From: Lepidodermella squamata
Taxonomy: Eukaryota > Gastrotricha
Direction: 5' to 3'
Assembly: GCA_047495785.1 (NCBI GenBank)
Contig: JBLDXI010000074.1
Span: 1,550,001-1,614,000, forward strand
Length of the DNA: 64,000 bases
Within the stretch, counting starts at the first letter, position 1; each line of letters begins with the position of its first letter. Shown here in pieces: positions 1 to 11,300 of the stretch. Made by a program: the position numbers and the translations under genes. A model generated the notes under the pieces. That model searched no databases. It was not told the DNA's origin and worked only from the letters and a program-made list of their open reading frames with translations.

Positions 1-129
1 AAACTAGGTTCAGAGCGAGCTCGCAACGAAAATTCCGCTAAGGTAATAGCAGCGACATCGTGAATTTTCATTTTCTTTCGTTATAAGAATGAGCCTCTGA
101 ATAGGCGTCTGAATTTGATTTATTAACAG

Positions 130-411
130 GTGATTATAACGAGCCTAGGCTGTTCCGAAGCATGTCCTGCGTTGATGGCGCCATCAAACTCAGATGGCAT
201 CGATTCTTTCGACTATGCATCAGCTGAGGCGGCTTTCGATGACACCCAGCCAATACCGCCCATGCCACCTTTTTCATCGTATCGATGCTGCTCAACGGAT
301 CTATGCAACAGAGGCAGCGCACTGGAATCACGGCTTCGAGGCTATCACATTTGCCTGATTATGACAACCTTCAGTGCTTCCGCAAGCAATAAACTTGATT
401 CATTTTTGTAG
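130..411 (+). CDS. Terminal exon of a Ly6/three-finger-like protein (partial gene)
   Basis: The exon opens after a splice acceptor (TTATTAACAG at 120-129) and reads in frame to a TAG at 409-411. It encodes GCSEACP near its start and, after a Ser/Pro-rich stretch, CCSTDLCN (two adjacent Cys codons at 286-291, Asn at 307-309). The CCxxDxCN signature with an upstream GCxxxCP is the typical C-terminal half of Ly6/uPAR three-finger domains, which are secreted or GPI-anchored extracellular ligands or receptor modulators. The N-terminal half, with the signal peptide and first fingers, would lie left of the window. The loop between GCSEACP and CC is long (about 45 residues) and no strong GPI-type hydrophobic tail is visible, so the protein could be soluble or the family call could be wrong. 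Seen: exon, splice site, Cys pattern. Inferred: family and function. Confidence 0.5.
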   Translation: MIITSLGCSEACPALMAPSNSDGIDSFDYASAEAAFDDTQPIPPMPPFSSYRCCSTDLCNRGSALESRLRGYHICLIMTTFSASASNKLDSFL

Positions 412-3400
412 AGTGACGTTGCTTGGGAATTTTAGTCAACGTTAAAAAGAAGGATTCTGATGCGATACACATCGAATGAAAATGAGATCTGAGTTTCAGC
501 AGCAAACGTTCGACAAGCGACCGCAGAACATGACCAGAATGAAATTGAAAACTTGTGTCAGAAATTGCCAACTTTTCCCCTATTTTCGCCGACATTTTTT
601 TTTGAATTTTAAGATTCTTTCGATGGCGCACAGTCAAAAGGATGTCGTCAATAGGCTGTTTTTGTCGTAATGATACCTAAAACAAATGCGTATTATTGTT
701 GTTATTGTACAGGAGCTGCTGCGCTTTCATTGCGAGTCGCAGTCTCATTTTAGACATGGTTTTCCCACGATGAGCTCGCTCATATGAGCCGTGTTTTCAA
801 AATACCATAACTTCTAACTTCTAACACGTTTTTGTTTGGCAACAAGTTCTTGACCTACCAATTGGCACCTACCAATCTTGAAATGGATAATATTATTTTT
901 TTGGCAACCACATCATAATACTTGCACTGAACCACTCAGTAGCTAAAAATAGTAGCACCAATGTTTAGGTTTTTACCTGATGTGCCTGATGCCGGATGTT
1001 TAGGTATAAGATTGCGGCGACGCTGCTATCTCTACACAACTTTTATACGATGGTTCCCACATCACAGCCTCGTCGATGAAGTAAGTACGTGAGCGAATAA
1101 AAACGCGAGACGCCAACAACAAGTCAAGATGACAAGTCAAGAAGTAGCAGCAACAGCAACAGGTGTACTTCAACTAGCAGTGTGTATGCAGGTGAAGCAG
1201 GTATTAATTGATGAAGTGCGAAAAAGAACCGACAATAAAACAGCCGCAACAGCGTCGACGAATTAATTGCGAGCACGCGCGCCAAGCCAAGTACGCGCGG
1301 CGACAATTACTGCTATAATTTTACTATACCTACCTACCTACCTGAGATGGCGGCGGCTATTCGGCGCCGCTAATTTGTTCGACCGACCGACCGACCGACC
1401 GTTCTCCTCTCATCGTTTTTCCGCCCTTGCCAGCAGCAGCTAATATAGTAATTGAAATTACAACTGCGAGAAGCAAATCGATGGTCTATTCTTTCATTCT
1501 TTCTTTTTATTGTAGATTTTTGTACTATTTTATTTGTTTGTTGTTTCTTTCCTTTGTGTGTTTGCTTGTTGATTATTTCGAATATATGGTGTGGCCACCA
1601 GCATTATACCCTCCTTCGCCTGCGCCTCGTGATTAAAAATGCATGCGCGATGATCGGCGAAACAAAAAGCAACGCAGAAAACGCGAACGTGTTCGCCTAT
1701 AACTTATAATACTTTACCTGATGATGATGATGATGATGGTGATAGCAGGTATAGCCAGCAAGGGACGGCGCCAATCAGGAAATCGCGTGCCACGGCCATT
1801 GTCGCTAAAAAGCGCGCTCTTGCTACTGCGACTGCGACTGCGACTGCATTTGTGGTCGTGCTTTTTTCATCAAATCCGTTCAATTCAGTAGTAGGCAGCT
1901 GATGTAGCGAAGTATTTCGCTGTGTTTGGCGATGGTGGTTATATTTATTGGTGACGATGACACGCAGGCGCGGCCACTGACTCACTCGCTCGCTCACTCA
2001 CTCACCTGATGTCTGGTGTCTGGTGCCTTAAACGTCTGTCTGTCTGGTGACCCGCTTTGCTTAGAACGCGCCGCCAGCAAATACCGCGAGCGCGAAATGA
2101 ACAGGTTATGTTAAAGTTGGGGGTGTAAAGTTAAAGCAGTCAAATGCTTCGTCAATTAGCGACAACACATCATCATCATTTTGCGAGTCATCGTTTGCGC
2201 AGCTAACGATGACTCGCTCCCACGTGCCCGCAACTACAACTTTGTTACAAGTTAGTAACTATTTAAAACTAAACTACAACTACCTGTGTGTGTGTGTGTG
2301 TATGTCGTTATACATACATATATAGTTGGACCCTAATGACTGACGATGATGGTCAGTCATGGCGATGATGATGATGATGATGATGGTGGTGATTATTATA
2401 TTATGGGTGCGTCCACTGCTGCTGCTGCTGCGGCTGGCCGTGGAACGCGCGCGCGTATGCCTTAAAACATATGATGGCGTGGTGTTGTGTTTTTGACACG
2501 ACGACGGCCACCGCGACGGCGCAGCGACGACGAATGCAAGCGGCGCCGTTGAAACAACCGGTGCCATTCCATGCGTGTGTGCCTGTTTGCATGCTGTGTT
2601 GTAGTAGTAGATTGCCGCATGAAACAGCAGTGCGCGGGTGCGTTCGTGCCCACAACTTTTTTCTTCCAAGAAGAAGTATAGTATATTATCTATGCCTTAA
2701 CACAGGAAGGGCTGACCGCTGACCGCCGCCGTTTTTTAAATATAATAAACAAAAACATATCCTCCCGGCTGCAACTACTACTACTAATACTAATCTATCA
2801 ATTAATCAAAGCGTCTTTATTTTATTAATTGAATCTCGAGTCATGTCGTCGAGTTAAAAATGGTTGTGTGATGATCACCGATCGATTATCTTGATTTTGT
2901 TTATTATTTGTTTACTCATCCTCCAGTGCTCATACAGGTGGCATTGATTGATAGATAGTATATGCTGGAACCGCATGTCGTTATATAAGCTGTATGCTGG
3001 TTTTAAAAGCTCGGCAAACTATTTTGTCGCCGTTGATAATTTTACTAATAGTCAGCGCAGTAGAGGTATTGCGATGCTCACTTTTACCACTTAGTACCGC
3101 CGTTTTGCTACTACAACAACTGTACTACTACCTGTGCCAACTATTAAGCTAAGTAAGTATGTATATGTGTTTTGTTTTTGCCGCGCGACCGCTCTCATCG
3201 GCAACTGCTGCTGCGGCTGCGATGACGACGGCTACCGTGTTGTTTTGCGAATTATTGTGAGCAGTATACCAATGAACGAACACGCTTTTTGCCAGCCAGG
3301 CATATGTATTTGTGGCCATCAGGCTCGTGATCACCACGAGCCACAGCTTCTCGCATTCGTCGTATATATAGATAGTGTCATATCGCCGCCACTTCTTTGC

Positions 3401-4007
3401 GATCTCAATATAGCCCCAAAAATCACCGTCCGCCTTAATTGACCCTCGATCAGACATTCGCCGATCAGATGGTAACTGATCGAAACGCAATGTGCGGCGA
3501 TAACTCGACAATTTGGCGTGACCGCTTATGATGATAGCGACCTGCAATGATGAATGCATGAATCCAAGAAGGCTGTTTTATTGAAAGCTAACAAGGATTC
3601 GCTCGCACCAGCTCATGTTCGACTTTAAAGCTCAAGCTTCGCATGCTGTTCGTCGTTGATCACCGGCAATTCATCTCCATTACCGGTGTTATCGTACCGA
3701 AAACGTGAGCACCGCACCCACCTGTAGCTTATTCGTTATTTTCTTCCTGTTTTTTCGATGTTTGCCGCGCGGCGGAGTTTTTCGTCGGTTGCCGAATTTG
3801 TGTTAGCCAGCCGCGGCAAAAACACGACGTATTGCAGGATCATTGCAGCAGGGTGGCAGTGATTGTTATTTGCGACGAGGCTGTATATGGGTGTTGGTAT
3901 AGGTAGGTATAGGTATAGGTGTGGCGCATATTTTAGCTCGCGCACCATCATTATTTATTCGCCACGCGACGGAATGAACGATGAAAATAACAACAGCTAA
4001 CAACCAA

Positions 4008-4038
<31 letters not shown>

Positions 4039-4063
4039 GGCTACTACGACGACGACGACGACG
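4008..4063. repeat. CAT trinucleotide run followed by a GAC run
   Basis: About ten uninterrupted CAT units at 4008-4038 are followed within 10 bp by about six GAC units. This is the longest of many short trinucleotide runs in the intergenic DNA. Confidence 0.9.
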
Positions 4064-5260
4064 ATTATCGCCGCCGCTGCTGCTGCTGCTGTGTTAATTT
4101 AATGGCCCACGCGTATAGGTAGTGTTTGACTGAACGCAGCAGGAAGCAGTCATCGAAGCAAGGCGAGGCAGTGTGACGCTCGTTACAAGGTCGTTATTTT
4201 GCAATCGCTGCTGTTTATTTGTGTTTTTATTTTGTGCGCGAGCACGACAACACGCCGTCGTGGCACCGCCATTACATGCCAGCAATCATACAAGCCGTAA
4301 TCACATCATCAGTCAACTGCGCGGCGTCAAAAAATCACCACCTCCAAACACAACAAACAGCAAACCGCCGCCGCCGCCGTAAATATCGCATTTTTGCACT
4401 TTTTCATCCTTCAACATCTTGCTTGCTTGCTTGCTTGCTGCTTAGGTATCGCTGCGGTGCCGAGGATGTTTCTTCTTTACATGACCTCGATTCGGTTGTT
4501 TTCTGCCGCGCGATTTCGCCTCTGCTGATGTTCGTTCACATGTTTACGCCACTTGTCCTCAGACACGATCGAGCATTTTTACTCTTGGCTTTTTATTACA
4601 GATATTTCTAAGATTCTAGACTGACCGATTTTTACGCTAACTGCAATTTGCAACGAACGTTAGACAACTCAGGCTGCCAAGCCCCAAGAAGCTTAAAACT
4701 ATGCGTAGAACCTTCGCAGAGTTGAGCATTTAGAGTAAACAACTTTTTTCGCTAGGCCTGTCTGCCAGGTACTTCTCATCATATTAGAAAAGCGCGTTAT
4801 TTTATAGCGGATAATCGGCGATTAAAACAGAAAGGTCATGCTTTAAGCCGCATTACATGGCCGCTGCTATCTTACTCAGTTTCAGTCGTATTTACACGTC
4901 GTTCTAGTGCATAAATTCTTCCTCCCTGCTGCCGAAAACCATTGTCTGCGGTTCATCGCGGTAGACGTTGATTCACGAATTCCATTCTTTGTCAAATGAA
5001 AAAGATGTTATTATATTACTTCAAGAACAGGTTTACCACCTTCCCTTCACACTCCTTATTGTACTCTGTGTTGATTCTACTACTGTTGTATCAACGCTCA
5101 CAAGTTTTGATAAACCGACAAAAACTAACTCTGCTATTTTAACATTTCTGCTATTTGTTGGTTTTCAACTTGCGGAAGAGTAATGAAATGCCTCATGGTA
5201 GTCTCACATTTGGCCAGAGGAATGTTCTAGGCTTGAGATTGTCAATTTTTTACACTATTA

Positions 5261-5283
5261 TTTATACATTTTATTTCATATAG
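5261..5283 (+). promoter_or_regulatory. Probable splice acceptor of the sushi gene's first coding exon
   Basis: A T-rich tract ends in CATATAG at 5277-5283, 72 bp before the first in-frame ATG. This suggests that the first coding exon is preceded by a 5-prime untranslated exon and intron. The upstream exon and promoter were not identified. Confidence 0.45.
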
Positions 5284-5354
5284 GCATTTAACAAAGAAGA
5301 CGCGTTTAGGCAAGACGTGAGACGGGAGAGTTGGCACTGTGCATCTCCCGAAAC

Positions 5355-8300
5355 ATGGCACCCGAAGGCGGTGCCTTAGCAGCTTCCAAGCCGTCGCTGC
5401 CTGACACTAGGCAACAGCGGCATCACCGGCCTAAATGCCGCCCTTCCGCAACAACAGCATATAATATATCTTCACCCTCGTCTTCATCGCAAGCAGCAGC
5501 AGCAGTAGCATCCTCACATCCGAGGCTATCTGAGGCGCAGTTTTCACGGAGTTGCTGTTGTGGTAGCGATGCCGCAGAGTTGTGTAGCAGCAGCCGGCAA
5601 TCAGTGTCGTCGTCATCATCAAAACCTCATCTCCCATCGGCATCTTCGTCGTCGAAGTCGCCGATGATGATGTCTCGAATATCATCATCATCATTATGTA
5701 AAAGTAGTAGCAAAAATAGTAGTAATAGAATTCCCGCGGTGCTAGTCTTCGCAGTCGCAGTTGTGGCGGCGGCGCTTTTACCCCGTTGCAGCCTCGCCGC
5801 CGCCGCCTCCATCGTCGACGCGGCGGCTGCGGCGGCGATCGCCAGCGCCGGCGACGTCTACAAGTCGGAGGGCGAGCTCGCGTGGCAGCAGGTGCGCCCC
5901 TCCTGCACCAACACCACGCTCGAGGTGCTTAACACGTCCGTGCCGTTCGTGTTCCGCTCGTCGCACCTGCAACTGTTCGAAAACCTCACCTTCTCGTGCT
6001 ACGGCTTCGTCTCCACCGTCTACTACTACGTGCACCGCGAGCCGGGCGACGACGCCGTCGCCGCCACGCCCAAGCCGTTCTACGTCGACGTGTGGGACCG
6101 GCTGCCCGGCAAGGCGAACTGGTTCCGCCTCGTCAACTCCACCGCCGTCTACCCGTCGGCCGGCTACGTCGGCTGGCACTGGTACACGCTGCCGCCTGCG
6201 CAGCGCATGCCCGTCGGTCCCGGCGCCCTGCTCGGCATCCACCACGAGTCGACCACCCTAGCAGCGCCTATGATCGCAATGGTAAGACGCGCGCTCTTTC
6301 ATTTCTTTAATATCTCTATTCTTTACGTGTTTAAGTTTGTGTTTCCGAAATTGCATCTTTTGCAGCTTTATTATAGGCGCAAACGCCGCAATAATAAAAA
6401 TGTCACACAGACAGCAACGCACTTTGGCGCGTTTAAGGGCAATAAAACGTGCACACGCGCAATTACTATAAAGCATTAGATTTTGTGAAATAATGTTAAC
6501 CTCATTTCTAATTTGGAATTCAAGTCGTGATGACACGTACGTAATAATCAGGAGAATCAAGGATGACTGATCGATCGCTTCTGCTTTTATTTGATAATTT
6601 GTAATTGCTACAGGGCCATTACGAAACTGTTAGCGATGACTTGAGCTTGCTGCCGATGAAGGTGGCTTCACAACTGCGAGCCGGCGTCGTACTGACAACG
6701 GCACGGGTGGCGCCGCTGTCGCACGGCGAGCTCGCCGACCGCACCGGCTACTCGTTCTACCTGCCCGACGCAAAGGGCCTGCGCCTGCCTGGTCTCTTCG
6801 TCGACGTTCAACGCGTTTCAGGTTTGTTGCACCCGCTCATTGTCATTGAAAGACAACAAAAATCTCCTTGATTTAGTTCAGTCTGTTAGGCATATTAGAA
6901 ATTAGATTTAAAACTGCGGCTGCCGAAAGAGCTCTCGGAGTTGAAAACATTTATGGACGCAGAGATTGCAAATTCATTTTTAAATTTGAGCTCTTTTGGC
7001 GGCTTTTGAAACTATCATCAGTTAGCTACGAACCTTTTATTGTTTGATCTTATTTTGAGTAATTCTAGTTTTCCTAATCATTGTTTTGTCTATCTTTGTC
7101 TTGTCTTAATTTATACCTGCATGGTACGTACCATATTACTGTTGGCCCTGTCACCTGTCACCGTTGTTGGTTTGGTTCGAACTTGAAGAGGATCTCATGG
7201 ACAAAGCCGACTTGGCAAAGTGGGCGAACCAGCACAAGCCGCTGATGTTGCAACCTAGCAGTAATGTATCAAGAGTTCGACGCAGCGAGCCGGTGTTCAT
7301 AGCCGGACAGGGTGGTAGTGGTAGTGGCGGCGGCGGCGCATCGTCGTCGGGGGCGGCAGGGTCGAGCCTAGACCCGGTGAGCGCCTACTACCAGAACCTG
7401 CAGCAGCAGCCGCGTGAGGATAGCGCGAGTTGCGGCGAGTTGCCGCGCGTGCCCGGCGTCACGCTCGTGTTCCAGTCGTTCGCGAGCGGCGTGGCGCGGA
7501 ACGGCGACTACGCGTACTACCAGTGCCCGCAGCGCCTCGGCGGCGGCTACGCCATGACGTCGTGCAACGCCGACGGCCAGTGGTGCTGCCTGCCGTTGTG
7601 CCTGCGCCAACAGCCGTCGAGCAGCAACAACAACAACAACGCCGACGAGGCTGCAACGCGCACCTTCAGCTTCACGCCCCCGCCTCCGGCTATCGTGGTA
7701 CGCAAACCGAAACCGCAACCGCAACCGCAACCGAGTCCGCCTCCACCACATGTTTACGCTATCAACGGAGCGGCGGCGGCGGCTGAACCGCTGTTTGACG
7801 TCGTGCAGCCTCCGCCGCAGTTTTTCGTGATCACGGCGGACGGGCGGCGGCGGGCGCTGAACCGGCCATTCAACGACAACTTGCAATCGCCATCGGCCAT
7901 CGGCGGCGGCGGTCCATCGCAATCGCAAGCTGCAGCAGCAGTCACGCCGAACCCGTACGTCGTCGCTCGAGCCATGCAGCCGACAGGTATTCCATTCATT
8001 CATTCATTCCTCCGTATGATTGTAACCGATCGATCGATCGATGCGAGCTGGTGGAGGTCAACGAATAACAAATAACAACCAAAAGCTGACAGGGCCATTT
8101 AATATAATCGTAGTGACGGCTGACACATAACATCATAATATAACAGTTTTAACACTAATTAGGCTTATACATAGATAAGACCACTTATATTATATAATGG
8201 AGGAAATTAGTTCCTATAACCTATATGTACAGAACTCTGTAACAATTTCAAATGCACTGACATAATGTAAATTGGTGGTGATGGTGATGGTGGTCGTAGT

Positions 8301-11300
8301 CGTCGCTACTGAGTTTCGTTGTCCTTTAACATCATCATCGATCCTAATCTCAGCAAAAAATCAACAACTGCAAACTGCACCTAATAATTTAGCCGAATAA
8401 CGCACTTGCAACAGCAACAACAACAGCACCTAATCTCTACAGCTCGCAAGTTATCATCGACAGATCGATCAACCGATGTATTTTGTCTGATTGTTGACAT
8501 CAACAATAAATAAGCTGTTGTGGGTGTCGTTGTTGTTTCAGTGACGCTGATCCCGCCGATGAACATGGGCGGCGTGAACCGAGGCGGCCGCGAACCGACG
8601 CGCCCGTGGTCGGCCGCCACCACCTCGCTGCCGTACATCGCCGTGTTCGAACTCGGCCAGGACACGGGCCAGAAGTTCGCCACGCAGACGCTGCTGCCGC
8701 CCCTGCTCTTCGGCAACAACCCGTGGCAGCAGACGACGTCGTCGCTCATGGTGCGCCCAGCCGCCATCTTTCAGCAAGGCCAGATCGTGCCGAACCGCCC
8801 ATCGGCTGCGGCTCCAGCTCCGGCTGCGATCAGCTTCAACGGCGGGTCGTGCGGCGCCCCACCACCGGTGCTCAACGCCATCGTCGTGGCGACATCGGTG
8901 ACGCGGTCGTTCGCGTCGTCGCGCGCCGGCGACACGGTCGAGTACGCGTGCCTGCCCGGCTACCAGCCGCTGTCCTACGCCAACACCTACACGTGCTCGC
9001 CCGCCACCGGCAACTCGCTCGCGTGGACCGGCAACGTCGGCTGCGTGCCCGACCCGGCCGGCGCCCCGCAGCCCATCCCGCGCACCGGCGTGCAGCCTCA
9101 GCCGCAGAGCGCACCCGCCTCAGCAGCTTCAGCTTCAGCTTCAGGTGGCGGAGCAGCCCAACAGCAGCAGCGGCAGCCGCAAGAACCGCGAACTGTGCTG
9201 TTGATGCAGCCAGAAGAAAGCATGACGACACCACTCACCGCCACTAGTCAGTTGCTATCTATTTTACTTATAATCAAATTCGTTTTATTTATAGTACGCA
9301 GGATTTTCTTTATAACAATTTTTCCATTCTTTTGATATAACTTGCTGAAATTTCCTAATGCCGTCGGGCCGTTGAGTTAACGCATTTCGCTTTGTGTTTC
9401 TTTATTTTTGCTCCATATCATACTTGGATGCGAATCGATGCGATGGCTCAAGTAGAGACTGGCTGCCCACCGCCTGTCATCATCGAAAACGGCTACGTCT
9501 ACTACCAGTCGTTCGGCGCCTCGCCAAGCGCAGACATCCGCCCCGGCGACTTTGTCACCTACGAATGCCGAGCCAACTACGTCCTCGGTGAGTTGACCCC
9601 CCATATTCTGAAATGTCCCATCTTATGCATGTGAGTGCAGTTGGCCAGAAAACAGTGCGATGCACGGTGGGCGGGTGGGGCGTGACGCCGCTGTGCGTGC
9701 CGCAGATCGGGCCCGGTCCCAGTCCGGCGACGCAACCGACCTACACGCCGCCGCCTTACACGAACAACCCACCGACGAACCCACCGGCGACCATGTCAAC
9801 GGCGGCGACGACGTGCGGCGCGGCGCCGAATGTACCGAACGCGATGATCTACCAGGCGACGTTCGACTCGTTCCGGCTGTCGCGGCCCGGCGACACGGTC
9901 GAGTACACGTGCCTGCCCGGCTTCGAGCTCGCCGGCCTGTCGCGCATCGTCGCCTGCCTCACCAACGGCCGCTGGTCCGAGCAGCCCTACTGTAAGTCAT
10001 CATGTGGTTATGCTTGAGCCTGATGTCACTGCTTGATTGGTATAGGCATGCCGCAGGTGACGACGCGGCCGACGATGCCGCCGACGACGACGACGCTGGC
10101 GCCAACTACGACGACGTCGGCGTCTTGCGGCGCGGCGCCGTTCGTGCCCAACGCCCGCATCCGCTACCAGTCGTTCCAGTCGCAGGCGCAAGTCAACGAC
10201 ATTGTCATGTTCGAATGCCTCGCAGGTACGTTGCTATTACTGCTTACATAAAGGTAGATTCATGGCTCGATGCGTTGTTTCAACAGGCTACAGCCTGACG
10301 GGTCTGTCAACGATCGCGTGCATGGCCTCTGGCAAGTGGACAATCGCGCCCAGCTGTGTTCCTCCGACAGGTAAGACCAGCTATGATCATGTTTTAGCGA
10401 GATAACCACCTATTTCCATCCGAAACTATCTCTGTGAAATTGTTGTTGCGTGTCATGCGAGTGTTGTACAATTTATCGTGTTTTCCAAAACGAATGAAAC
10501 CTGAGTACAGACGGTGATGACGATGGTGAATACACGACACCTTCTCCTACAACGAATACTGCTCTACTACCGACAACGACAGGCGTTGTCATCGATGAGA
10601 CGCCGCTGCGACTCGTGTCCGGCATCATCCTCGAGCAGATGGCGATCGAGGGCCTGGCGGCGGCCGGCGCCACCCGCCACCACAACGACGCCATCGCCTA
10701 CGCCGGCCCCACCCGCTATCCGCCGCTGCCGTGCATGGCCGACGCCCCTTGCCCGCCATCACCGCCGCCACCGTACCAGCCGTACCAGCCTTACGTGCCA
10801 CCGGTGCCGAAGCGGGCGGCATGGGCGACGGTGGCGCCGCCGAGCGAGTGCCCGTCGCCACCGCGCCTCGACTCGGCGCGCATCGTCTACCAGACGTACC
10901 CGCCGGGCTCGCCGGCCCGCGCCGGCCACTACGTCGTGTACGCGTGCCTCGCCAACTACCGCCTGGTCGGGCCGTCGGTGGTGTGGTGCCAGGGCGCGCC
11001 CCACGGCGGCTGGACCACCACGCCCTTCTGCGTCATCAACATCCAGTTCATGGACTTCCCGGCCGCGCTCGCCAAGTGGCGCCGCCACCGCCGCCCGTCG
11101 CCACCGCTCGCCAAGAAGCCGTCGACAACAACAACAACAACATCAACTACGGCGATGACTACGACCGTGGAGGAGGAGGGTTCGTCACGGCGGACACACG
11201 GCGCAGCTTTGGAAATCGTTGCATCAGCTGGGACCTCCTATTTTTAGCACGAAAAAATGTATAGATGATTGCCCTTTATTAAACAGGGCGGCTTTTCGGT

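Larger units (their letters stand above)
412..5283. other. Gene-poor intergenic stretch with simple repeats
   Basis: No exon with family-level similarity or convincing phase-matched splice sites was found on either strand. The stretch is AT-rich and punctuated by short simple repeats: GACC near 1381-1400, GT at 2285-2301, GAT at 2363-2385, CAT at 4008-4038 and GAC at 4047-4063. A possible AATAAA for the upstream three-finger gene lies near 1097. Small open frames here (for example 3149-3559 on the minus strand) are low-complexity and unrecognised. Confidence 0.6.

Noticed and set aside
1452-1709. Hydrophobic T-rich frames near 1.4-1.7 kb
   Set aside because: Phe/Leu/Cys content follows from a T-rich tract. 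No exon support.
3149-3559. 136-codon minus-strand frame in the left intergenic DNA
   Set aside because: Starts and ends in low-complexity sequence, with no recognised motif and no splice partner. Kept as unannotated.
5431-5812. Minus-strand frames rich in Leu and Met opposite the Ser-rich start of the sushi gene
   Set aside because: They are complements of CAT, TCG and AGC trinucleotide runs.
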